A DNA stretch of 64,000 nt, taken from Cucumis sativus. Lineage: Eukaryota; Streptophyta; Magnoliopsida; Cucurbitales; Cucurbitaceae. A program made the position numbers and the translations under genes. The notes beneath the pieces are model-generated. The model ran no database searches and was not told the origin of the DNA. It was given only the letters and a program-made list of their open reading frames with translations. Shown here in pieces: positions 25,490-35,956 of the stretch (positions within the stretch are counted from its first letter, which is position 1; each line of letters begins with the position of its first letter). Location of the stretch: positions 13,144,001 to 13,208,000 of the forward strand of contig NC_026656.2 in the NCBI RefSeq assembly GCF_000004075.3, given 5' to 3'.

Positions 25490-26625
25490 TTGGAGCCGTT
25501 TGGAGGGAAGAAAAGGAATAGGGGAAAAAAGAATAAGAAAAAATGAGGATTAAGTGGAGGAATAGGAAGAATTATTTATAACCATTGGTTGGGGGAATGA
25601 TTAAGTGAAAGGAATATGAAAAATTATTTATAATCTTTGTTTGGGGGAATGATTAAGTGAAAGGATTATGGAGGATTATTATAATTCTTGTTTGGAAGAA
25701 GGATTATGTCAAAAAAAATTTGTACTTTTTTTCATTTATATAATTTTTTTATTTGTACGTTAACTCTAATATGGGAAAAGATACATAATTTTTTTCCTGA
25801 AAATGATTTTTTTTTTCGCGAATCCAGTACAAAATGAAAAATGTGATAATATTTTTTGCATTTGTGTAAATTGTTCGTACCATAAAACCTATGCAACCGA
25901 CAATTGTATTCAAATTCATTTTTTTAGTTAGGTTGTACTGTAATCCAACCTTTCACAAAAAAAAATGTATTGATTTTCTTTTGTTGATTTTGTATAAATA
26001 TTTTTTTTTTATATGTAACGTACAACTAATATATTTTCAAAAGTAGAGTAGTTTTTTCTCATTTGTATAGTAGTTTTTTCTTTCTTTTTTAACATCAAAT
26101 CAAGTGCACAAAATAAGGTGTATTACTCTTTTTGGTTATGAAAAATATGTTTATTCAAGTTGTATCGTAAATAGAATACAAAAATTGTATTATGTTGTTT
26201 TTATTTTTCCTTCATTTTTAATATTTTTTCTTTCGTTTTTAATATTTTTTCTTCATGAAAACGATAAGCAACATACGAGAAAATGACTAATTCGTAATTC
26301 GTTTGACACATAGATAATGAAGAAGAAGAGAGGCGAGTTAATTTGTTTGGGAAAGAGAAGAAATAAAATGATTAATTTGGAGAGAATAATAAATAAATGA
26401 GGAAGAAGAAGAAATAAATGAGGAAGAAGAAGTAAACGAGGAAACAGAAGAAGGAGAAGAAAGAGAATGATTGTATTGGGAAATAGAAGGATTATATTAA
26501 AAAATGAAATGATTAAGTGAGAAAAGTGGGGGAATAAATGAGGAATGAGAATGAATAAAGGGGATTAAGGTTATTCCTTTCATTTTCTTTCTTTTCCTTT
26601 CTTTCTCGCAAACGGCCATTTGTGT
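25490..26625. mobile_element. TIR-like non-autonomous element of about 1.1 kb
   Basis: The left end reads GAGCCGTTTGGAGGGAAGAAAAGGAA. The right end, on the opposite strand, reads GGCCGTTTGCGAGAAAGAAAGGAAAAG. The GCCGTTTG termini and adjoining purine-rich stretch form imperfect inverted ends. Inside the left part, a unit of about 55 bp (ending GGGGGAATGATTAAGTGAAAGG) is repeated nearly three times at about 25555-25700. The right part holds repeats of AAATGAGGAAGAAGAAG (about 26395-26450) and another GATTAAGTGAGAAAAGTGGGGG. No transposase frame is visible. The boundaries are good to about 5 bases; no convincing target duplication was read. Confidence 0.5.
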
Positions 26626-26859
26626 TCAAAATTCAAATCAAATTACATTTTTTGGTCCTCCAATTTTGATTTTTTGCAGTTCAGTTTTAATTTCTAATCC
26701 TTAAATTTACATTTGACGTTTAAGTTTTGTTTCAATTTCATGTATCGATTTTAAGATTTTACATTTTTTTTCATTTTTATAGTTACAGTAAGTTAATAGA
26801 TTTAAAATATATTTAAATGAATTATTAATTAATTAAGTTCTAATACGAGACATTTTTAA

Positions 26860-27065
26860 AAGTAGTAAAATAAATTAAAATACAAGCTACAGCAAAATTT
26901 TAGATTCTATCAATTATAGCTACTGATAGACTTATATCACTATTTATCAATGTCACTGATAAAAGTATATGAGTGGCTACCAATGTTTATTATTAATAGA
27001 ATTTGAAAATTTTGCTACATGTTGTGAATATTTTGTCATGTTTGCTATTTTTGACAATATCTTTT
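26860..27065. repeat. Dispersed repeat family 1, copy b
   Basis: Contains AAAATTTTAGATTCTATC, CTACTGATAGACTTATATC, CAATGTCACTGATAAAAG, then AAAATTTTGCTACATGTTG and AATATTTTGTCATGTTTGC. The order matches the copies at 29865-30060 and 46865-47075 (flank, GATAGAC words, TATCA.TGATA words, flank read in reverse). Confidence 0.5.
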
Positions 27066-27306
27066 TTAATATTTTTCGTCGTTATTCAAATTAAAATGGA
27101 ACTTTTTACTTAATAGGTGTTGACATTCACTATTGAATATGAGTATTTAATAAAAGAAATAAATTTGTAAAATGTTGAAACCTAATAATTAAATTAAAAC
27201 AAAATTAAAGTCTCTTTCAAACACTTTTAAACTTAGGAACCAGGTAGAATTCATTTTTAAAGAAAGAAAAAGACCGTTGCAAGTAGTATAATGATTAGAT
27301 TTAAAA

Positions 27307-27310
<4 letters not shown>

Positions 27311-27340
<30 letters not shown>
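27311..27340. repeat. (TA)n microsatellite
   Basis: Uninterrupted alternating AT of about 30 bases. Confidence 0.9.
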
Positions 27341-27341
<1 letters not shown>

Positions 27342-29864
27342 CAATGTTATTTTAAAAGAATCTAAATATAACAAATAATTGATTAATTAGTTGGTGAAGC
27401 AAATAATTGAAGAACAAACAATCTAACTATATGCAAGCAAAAAACATTGGAAAAGTTCTTCTTTTCCACCAAAGTTCTTGGAAATATGAACTTTGAAGCA
27501 CACTTCAATTCCTAAAATCATTGTAATTTTTAACTCTCTTCCTCATGGACATGAATGAAGATCAAAGTGTTAATTCCCATCAAAGTTTGAATTTTTTTAG
27601 AGAGATAGTCTTTAATTTTTCTTTTCTTTTTCATATTTCTATTATTATTTTTTTTTTTGTGTTTTTTATACGGGTAAACAAGAACGATATTTATTTGATT
27701 TCGTTACATATAAATTGTGCGATTAATCAATAATATGTTTTATGTTTATCATGTTATATCATTTTAAATTTTTTAAAAAAATGTATCTGCTATACATTAT
27801 TTTATTTATAAGTATATACATATATAATGAAAAAAAAAGGCTATATATATATAATACTTGTATAATTGAAAATACTTTATTTTTTTTAAACAAATAGTTA
27901 AAAATTAAATTGCTAAAAAGGTTAATATATAGTATTTGTTGGATACTTAATAACTACAATCTTTGTAATAACGAAAAGATAATCTAATTAAGAAATCCTT
28001 TTAGAATGAGTTTAGGTTGGTACTTTACGTGTTTAATATTGGTTTTTTTAAAAATAAAAAAAGCTTGGAGAAAATGGCAATGGTCCAACCCAACGTTACA
28101 TTGTTACATATGGAAAACTCTAACTCCCAATTGCAATTAATACCTTTGCCTTTATTTTAATGTCATGTCTCTCCCAAAAACCACTTTGCTTTTTGGAAAC
28201 ACTCTTAAATTCATCAATCATCTTTATTCCATCATTTATGTGTTCAGTTTGAGTTAAATTACATTTTTTTAAAAACCAAAATAAGTATAATTCAATTTTA
28301 CATATAATCAACTATAATATCAGTTTTTTTATTTTATTTACTTCACAACATATCTTTTTTAAAAACGAAAAACGCATCCAATCTATAAATTTTCAATATT
28401 GTATCAAATAAATCTTTCTTCTTGAACTTTTAGTTTTATTTTAGGATATTTGATCTATTTCAACATTTTTTTTAAAAGGTATGAAATCTACCCATACATA
28501 ATTAAAAGTTAAAAAATCTATAATTTATTTTAAATCTTATACAAGCACATCAACTTTTGTGTGTTAATTTGACATTTTAAGAAATCTACACATGTGTAAG
28601 AATTGACGCATTAACGAGTTTCAAAGATAATGCATTGATTAATAAAGAGTAATTTGGATCTAACTTGTAAGAAAACTTGCACTGGTGTAGTGTCGAACTA
28701 GATATACTAATGATGTCTAAGTTCGTAGATAGAATATTTAGCTTGAGTAAGCACACAACTAAACGATTAATTGCCCTTGAGGGTGTTAGTGTGAGACTAT
28801 TTATATGACTCTTTTATAGGAATAGGTACAAATGTTCAAAATGATATAGACCTTAAGGTTGTCGAGTATGGATATAAGCTCAATCCGATCATCTTAATTT
28901 TTCTTGGTGAAACTCCATGAACAATGAATCCAAAGGTTACTTTTGATTTTGGGGCATGTGGACCTCCATGCAAGCTTCCATTCCCAGCACTACCTTAAGT
29001 AACCCTCCTATACATTTATATATAATAAAAAGTAATTAATTTGTTTATAATTTTGCTATGTTTATACTTTGTACCATATGAAGGATTATACCTTACTAGA
29101 GATTGAGTTGACTAAATTAGTAACCCTCTCACATAAAACTATCTATCCATAATTAGGATTATATTTTATTATTTGAAGTGTTAGTGTAATAATAAATGTA
29201 GGCTATCCTATATCTAATTAGTCACTAAACATTCTTGAAAAATTATAGATTTACGAGAATTTAATTTTGTGTGTAATAAGATTCTAAACATATTCATTGC
29301 AAAATATCCATTAATTCTATAACCAATAAAACACATAATTAGGAACTAATGAACCCTTAATGATAATACTTAATTTGGATATAAGTTACACTTAATTATA
29401 TGGACTTTGTATGGCTTTATATATTTCAACAATATTAATTATTTTGTCCAAATGGAATTGTAATTAGGGTTATATAGCTGAGTTTCCTATAGATTTAAAA
29501 TGAGTGGACTTGAGACCAGAGTGTTCTGTGATGGGCTGGGCTGCTTAAAGAAGATTGAACCTTGTGAAGGCCCATCCAACAAAGGCCCAATTTTAATATT
29601 ATATTATGTACAAGAAAATAATAAGTTTGGGAAATTACCATTTCACCCTTGAGTTTCAAAAATTAGTTGTGTTTACGTTTGAGTTCTTTTTTAAATATAT
29701 ATATTTTGTTCTATAAATTTTATCTCTTTTCTTTATCAATATGATTTTAAGAATAGATTTAAAATGTTTCTAAAATAATTTATTTATTTCTTTTAATTAA
29801 AAAAATAAGTTTAAAAATAATTATAAAGAGAAGTGATATTTGGTTAAAGTAATAGAAGAAACTG

Positions 29865-30060
29865 TTGTTTACAAATATAACAAAATGAAAAAAAAATATT
29901 TACAACTATAGCAAACATCAGTTATAGATGTTGATGGACTACTATCATGTACCAAATGTCTATCAGTGTGTTACATTGATAGACTATGAAATTATGTTAT
30001 ATTTGTAAATATTTTTAGCAGTTTTATCATTTACGACAATTTTTTTCAAAAAGTATCACA
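29865..30060. repeat. Dispersed repeat family 1, copy c
   Basis: Contains TACAAATATAACAAAATG at the left, GTTATAGATGTTGATGGACTACTATC, CTATCAGTGTGTTACATTGATAGAC in the middle, and ATATTTGTAAATATTTTTAGC at the right. The left and right ends are complementary, so the unit is an imperfect inverted repeat of about 190 bp, consistent with a MITE. Confidence 0.55.
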
Positions 30061-30169
30061 TGTACATTTTTAATCTATTTAAAGAGCTCTTAGACTAAAA
30101 GCATATGATTTTAAATATTGGATGTCAAATGCATTTATTTTTTAAAACTTAGGAAGTATTTGCCAATTA

Positions 30170-31260
30170 CCTATACGAGTTGATATTTTTTACTGATTCA
30201 ACCTTTAGCCCACTAACTTTTAATGGAGTGAGTTGATTGTTTTACCAACTCAACTTAACTCTTAACTCATCCCAATTCTTTATCCTTCAATGCTTTTAAT
30301 AGCTCCAATCGTTGACCACCATCGGCAACCACTGCTACCATACTCTGGAAACATATGATAACTCATACGACCAATTTTGACTACCACATTTGTACAAACC
30401 AACTACAACATACTCTGACTTCCACCTTTGTACGACCAACTTCGACAATCAATTTTGTGATTTGTCAACCACTCCAACAACAACTCTAGTGACTAACTGA
30501 TCTAATGACTACCTTTGCACAAGCAACTCCGAAAACATATTTTGACTTCGACATTCACGTGACCAACTCTGACAACTAACTTTGAGCTTTGTCAACTACC
30601 TCCGATGACCGACTTTAACCAAGGTGGAAGTCGAAGTTGATAGGAAAAGGGAAAGGTAGGGGGAGAGGAAGATGAGTATGAAGATGGAGATGGAAGGTGG
30701 AGGGAGAAAAGAGAGGAGAGAGGAAAGGGGTATGAGGCGACAAAGAATAATTTTTTGTATTTTTTTAAATTTTAAAGTTCCAATCATAATCATAATTAAA
30801 GTAGTAATGGTTAATTTGTACTAAAAAAAAGTTAATTAAAAAGGAATAGGAATTGATTAACTTAAAAGTTGAATGCAACAAGAGTGATTTATCAAAATTT
30901 TCCAAAAAGATATGTTATCTAATTGAGTGTTAAAAAGTGAATTCAAAATTTGTGCATAGTATATGTTTACTTTGTGGGAATTTTTTGTGTTTAAGAGTGG
31001 AATAAAAAAACAAAGCATTTTTTAATGATGAAAAGTTTAGAAAAATGTGGTTATAGTTGGAAAATAGAAAACAAAATTTAATACAAAATCAATTTCATTT
31101 TAAAAATAAAAACAACAGCACCAAATAGTTCAACTTAATTCAACTCAGTACGCCAACACATTAGTAAATATCAACTCAACTATACACTTTAAACACATAA
31201 ATTTAACTCATCATATAATTACTCTTTAAACAATAATTATCAACTCAACTCATTACTTTT
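30170..31260. repeat. Repeat-rich block with AACTCAACT ends and internal CGACCAACT repeats
   Basis: Both ends are rich in GAGTTGA / TCAACTCAACT words (30175-30260 and 31120-31260). The centre (30300-30640) contains four or more diverged copies of a unit like TGACTTCCACCTTTGTACGACCAACTTCGACAA. A purine-rich G/A stretch follows at 30640-30740. It looks like a degraded non-autonomous element with internal tandem repeats. No coding frame is supported. Confidence 0.4.
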
Positions 31261-32394
31261 ATAAATACTTAACATTTTTTTAATAACTAAAATGATACCA
31301 TTCGTAAACCAAATTATCATATACTTCAAAACTTAATTTCGAACACGTGAATTTTTAATTTAATATTATATAATTGGTATGTAGTATCCTATCTCTCCAG
31401 CTTTTAAGTTAGAATATCCAACTTCTAATAATAAACAATAAAAAGAAATAACAAATAACAAATAAATTAATATATTGTCAACAATCCAATGACGTATGAT
31501 TTTGACATAAATATGTTTTTCTTTTCTTCTCATAATTGTGATGTTGTTTCATTATTTAAGCATAATTGTTTCTTGGTTAATATACAATATTTCTCTACAT
31601 CTTGTATTTCAAATAATTCAATTATACATGAAAGTCATAAATCCAATTTGATAAATCATTTTGTTTGTATTATATAAAGTTTATTAACTAAAACCACGAT
31701 AATATAATTATTTTGAGAACATGTATGTAATTGATACAAAATGATTTATATACATGTATATAGAGTTAAGACAATATAAGAATACTTTCTCACATTATTT
31801 TTAGCAAGAACCAATTAGGGTATAAATTAAAAAATGGCAAAAATGAGTATAATATAATATGAGGATCGATTCTTATCTCAAAGTTTAATTAAGGATGTCT
31901 TATGACTAAATAATTATAGTAACATTCTCACTCCCATATATATTTAAATGTTTCTTTCAAACTATAGATTATCATTTTAAAGAAATTAAAAAAATTTACC
32001 ATAAAAAATTGTTTTTAGAAAAAAATTAAATAAGTCATAAAATTATTGACACAATTTCTTTTTTTTTCTTTTTGATTAGTTAGATATCTTTTTAGTTGAA
32101 GGTAGAGGAATACAAAAATACAAATGAAGCTCACTTTAATGAAAATAGACTTAGTAAGGTTTATATATGACATCCTCAAATGAAGGTGCAAAAAGAAAAT
32201 AAAAACTTAATGCCAACAAGACCCATATGCTTGGTCATCTCGAGAGAAGATTATAGATTTGAGATATGATTTCAACCATCGTTCATACCAATGATAAAGT
32301 TACCAATTTTTTTAAAATATTAGTGTTTTAATAAATAATAACAAAAATAGTGAAGTAGAAAAAGATTGGACAAAAATATGTGTCAAAATTGTGG

Positions 32395-32850
32395 ACCTAG
32401 TCCCCGATTTTCAAAAATTATAGACTTGGTCTACAATTTTCACTCACATGGTATCACGTTTCACCTCTACCACCACATAAAGGAAAGGAACTCGTGAACC
32501 AAGTCCATGATTTTTGGTTTTGAAACTCATGGACCTGGTTCAGGATTTCCATATAGGATTTATAAATTTTGTTACCTAATAAGTTTTAAAGATTTTATTG
32601 GCTTAGTGATTGTTTGCTGTTAAAATTGGTAATTGCCCCATCTCACCCAATCAACAATCGTTTTTTTTTTTTTTGCAACTTATGTAGTTGGCATAAAAGA
32701 TCAACTAAACTAATGACATCTTTTAAACTTTATAGGTAATAAAGTTTACAAACTCTATATGGAAATCATGAACTTGATTCATGAGTTCCTTCCTCCGATG
32801 CAATAGTAGGGTGGGACATGGTGCCATGTGTGAATGGAAATCGCACACCT
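32395..32850. repeat. Large imperfect inverted repeat (hairpin-forming, foldback or MITE-like)
   Basis: The left arm (about 32435-32600) contains ACATGGTATCACGTTTC, then AAGGAACTCGTGAACCAAGTCCATGATTT, then TTTCCATATAGGATTTATAAATTTTGTTACCTAATAAGTTTTAAAGA. The right arm (about 32690-32845), read on the opposite strand, contains ACATGGCACCATGTCCC, AAGGAACTCATGAATCAAGTTCATGATTT, then CCATATAGAGTTTGTAAACTTTATTACCTATAAAGTTTAAAAGA, in the same order. The left arm also carries an extra direct copy of the ATGGACCTGGTTCAGGATTT motif. The loop is about 90-100 bases. Confidence 0.65.
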
Positions 32851-33109
32851 GTGTATCTATTTTTGTCAATATTTTTCAGTTTACGCTATTTTCATATATT
32901 TATATTCTCACGTTATTTTTACAATAAACATTTTAGAGATATGGTATACCACCCAACAAATCTATATAGTCTTGTGTCCAATTATAAATCAACCATCTTG
33001 TAACAAGCTCCCCATCCACAAGTAGCCCTAACTAGATCGCACCGTCTTGCAAAGTGACGGTGCATTCCCCACAAGACATATGAAATGTATAGGTCTCAAG
33101 TTTTCAATG

Positions 33110-33735
33110 TTCCACTAAAGCAATAATGAGTCATGTCTAACTACTAAGTGATCTCATTTTGAGTGATATTAAAGTTTCTTGCACATAAAAACATAAAAAA
33201 TATGCTCGAGAGTCGGTTTTTATTTTCGTTCTAAAACGTTGAAAAAATGGTCAATGTCATAGGCTACAGACAAAGGACATAATTTAAAACCATGTCAAAG
33301 GTCTTGAAAGTTCACATTAAACTGCTGGGTGGTCTCATTTTGAATGATATTAAAGATTTTTGCTCAAACGTAAAAAAAAATATGCCAGAGAGTCAGTTTT
33401 TATTGTCATCCCAAAACGTTGAAAAAAAAGCAAATGCTTAGCCTACGAAGAAAGGACCCAATTTAGAACAATGTCAAAGGTTAACAAAAATTCACATCTA
33501 ACTAATAAGTAGTCTCATTTTGAGTGACATTAAAATTCATTTCCCATAAAAGACGAAAAAATTATGCCCGAGAGTCGATTTTTATTTTTGTCCCAAAATG
33601 TTAAAAATAGGGTCAGTGCTATTCTACGAAGAAAGGACCCAATTTTGAACGGTGTCGGGGGTCTAAAAAATTCACATCCAACAACTAGAAGCCCTCGTTT
33701 TGTGTGAAATTAAAGTTTCCTTTCGATAAAAGCCA
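33110..33735 (-). repeat. 183-bp tandem repeat array, reverse-oriented block
   Basis: About 3.4 units in the orientation opposite to the main block. Landmarks: GAGAGTCGG/AG-TTTTTATT at 33208, 33388 and 33570 (spacings 180 and 182), each followed by a CCCAAAACGTTGAAAA-like word, AGGACCCAATTT, TTCACATCCAAC-like, and GTCTCATTTTGAGTGATATTAAAG. The first unit is the most diverged. No coding frame. Confidence 0.75.
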
Positions 33736-33744
33736 AAAAAAAAA

Positions 33745-35180
33745 AGTGAATTTTCGAGACCTCCAACACCGTTGTAAATTGGGTTATTCCTTCGTAACTA
33801 TAGCACTGGCCCTTTTTTCAACGTTTTAGGACGAAAATAAAAACCGACTCTCGAGATCATTTTTTTCGGCTTTAATGAACAAGAAACTTTAATTTAACTC
33901 AAAACGAGATCACCCAGTAGTTGGATGTGAATTTTCGAGACCCCCGACACCGTTCTAAATTGGGTCCTTTCTTCTAGGCTATAGCACTGGCCCCTGTTTC
34001 AACGTTTTGAGACGAAAATAAAAATCGACTCTCGGGCACATTTTTTTTCCGACTTATATGGGCAAGAAACTTGAATGTCACTCAAAACGAGACCACCCAA
34101 TAGTTGGATGTGAATTTTCGAGACCCCCGACACCGTTCTAAATTGGGTCTTTTTTTCTAGGCTATAACACTGACCATTTTTTTTGACGTTTTGGGACGAA
34201 AATAAAAACCGACTTGCGGGCAAAAAAAATTTCGGCTTTTATGGGCATGAAACTTGAATGTCACTCAAAACGAGACCACCCAGTAGTTGGATGTGAATTT
34301 TTGAGGCCTCCGGCACCGTTCATAATCGTGTCCTTTTTTCGTAGCCTATAGCATTGACCCCTTTTTTCGACGTTTTGGGACGAAAATAAAAACCGACTCT
34401 CGGGCACATTTTTTTTCGACTTTTATCGACAGGAAACTTGAATGTCACTCAAAACGAGATCACCCAGTAGTTGGATGTGAATTTTCGAGACCCCTGAGCT
34501 AGCTCTAAATTGGGTTCTTTCTTCGTAGGCTATAGCACTTGCCCTTTTTTCAACATTTTGAGACGAAAATAAAAACCGACTCTCGGGAACATTTTTTTTC
34601 GGCTTTTATGGGCAGAAAACTTGAATGTCACTCAAAATGAGATGACCTAGGTGTTGGATGTGAATTTTCGAGATCCCCGGTACCGTTCTTAATTGTGTCC
34701 TATCTTCGTAGGCTATAACACTGACCATTTTTTCGACGTTTTGGGACATAAATAAAAACCGACTCTTGGGCACATTTTTTTTCAGCTTTTATGGGCAGGA
34801 AACTGGAAAGTCACTCAAAACCAGACCACCCAATAGTTGGATGTGAATTTTCGAGACCCCGACACCGTTTTAAATCGGGTCCGTTCTTCATAGGCTATAA
34901 CACTGGCCCCTTTTTTCAACGTTTTGGGACGAAAATAAAAACTGATTCTTAGACACATTTTGTTTCAGATTTTATGGGTTAGAAACCTTAATGTCACTCA
35001 AAACGAGACCGTCCATGAGCTGGATGTGAATTTTCGAGACTTTTGGCATCGTTCTAAATTGGGATCTTTCTTTGTAGGCTATTGCACTGGCCCTTTTTTC
35101 AACGTTTGGAATGAAAATAAAAATTGACTGTCAGACATATTTTCTTTTTGGCCTTTATGGGCAAGAAACTTTAATGGGTC
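33745..35180 (+). repeat. 183-bp tandem repeat array, main block (about 8 units)
   Basis: The landmark TTGGATGTGAATTTTCGAGAC recurs at about 33921, 34104, 34287, 34471, 34654, 34837 and 35020, giving spacings of 183, 183, 184, 183, 183 and 183. Each unit reads: GGATGTGAATTTTCGAGACC, CGACACCGTTCTAAATTGGG, CTTCGTAGGCTATAGCACTG, CAACGTTTTGGGACGAAAAT, AACCGACTCTCGGGCACATT, GGCTTTTATGGGCAAGAAAC, then TTGAATGTCACTCAAAACGA. Units differ by roughly 10-20 percent by eye, so this is a moderately old array. The short open frames within it (for example 33999-34223, -) are incidental. Confidence 0.85.
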
Positions 35181-35194
35181 TAAATCGATTATAA

Positions 35195-35270
35195 TAACCA
35201 TTCTAATTTGGGTCTCATTTTGAGAGATGTTAAAGTTTCTTGTCCATAAAAGCCGAAAAAATATGACCGA
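35195..35270 (-). repeat. 183-bp repeat, partial reverse-oriented unit at the array's right edge
   Basis: GGGTCTCATTTTGAGAGATG, TTAAAGTTTCTTGTCCATAA and AGCCGAAAAAATATGACCG match the reverse-oriented block at 33110-33735. Thus the main block is flanked on both sides by units in the opposite direction. Confidence 0.65.
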
Positions 35271-35629
35271 AATATCAAACAACTATAACCTTAAAATTAT
35301 TGACGTGTATATTCATATTAAAATCTTGGTTTTTTATATAATAATATTTTCTTAAGTCACAGAATTCTAAAAGCAATGAAAGATGTTTCCCTATATAGAA
35401 AATGGGTGAACTTATTTGCAAATATAACGAAAATTAGTTTGTGTTTGACGATTACGACAGACTCAAATTGACATCTCAATTATAATTCATATGAATGATC
35501 AAAATATTGATATCCAAATCAAAATTTTAGTTCTCCCTGTATATCAATAAAATTAAATCATAAAATTTATAAAAAAAAATATGAGCTATAGATACTGTTG
35601 TTGGTATTTTTATAAACCAAATAAAATGA

Positions 35630-35731
35630 TGTAATTTTAACTAATGGCTTTTGGAAACTTAGATGTAGATTACAATTAAATGTAATTTTAACTAATGGCT
35701 TTTGGTAACTTAGATGTAGATTACAATTAAA
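35630..35731. repeat. 51-bp tandem duplication upstream of thaumatin-like gene A
   Basis: Two adjacent copies with period 51 bp, each starting TGTAATTTTAACTAATGG and ending GTAGATTACAATTAA. They differ at one position that I can see (GGAAACTT versus GGTAACTT). It lies about 230-330 bases before the start codon at 35957, hence in the likely promoter. Confidence 0.85.
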
Positions 35732-35956
35732 AGTTTACTATAATGTTTTTGCTTTCTAAAAATGGCATGATTAAATAAAGAAAAGCAAGAAAAAAGAAAA
35801 AGAGAGACAGCAAAGAGTATATACGAAGGGCTGTGTATTTCTCTCGCAACAAGGAAGGTAAAGTTCTTCTTCTTCTTCAATTCTCATCAAAACCCAATTC
35901 TTCTTCAAAATTTTCTTTACCCCATTTCCTTTTTCTTCTTCTCAATCTATCTTTCA

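Larger units (their letters stand above)
18580..35600. other. 17-kb gene desert with dispersed repeats
   Basis: No open frame here has a recognisable domain; the longest are AT-rich low-complexity translations (for example 19516-19818 and 24878-25156). The separately listed elements are: a MITE-like piece at 21325-21725; family-1 repeats at 24900-25045, 26860-27065 and 29865-30060; a TIR-like element at 25490-26625; a (TA)n tract at 27311-27340; a repeat-rich block at 30170-31260; an inverted repeat at 32395-32850; and the 183-bp array at 33110-35270. The stretches 18600-21300, 21750-24880, 27350-29860 and 31270-32390 show nothing I can name, beyond A/T runs and an occasional GGCCCAA-like motif near 29575. 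Confidence 0.5.

Noticed and set aside
33999..34223. 74-codon frame in the 183-bp array
   Set aside because: The frame is not kept between units of 183-184 bases with frequent differences, so it is not under coding constraint.
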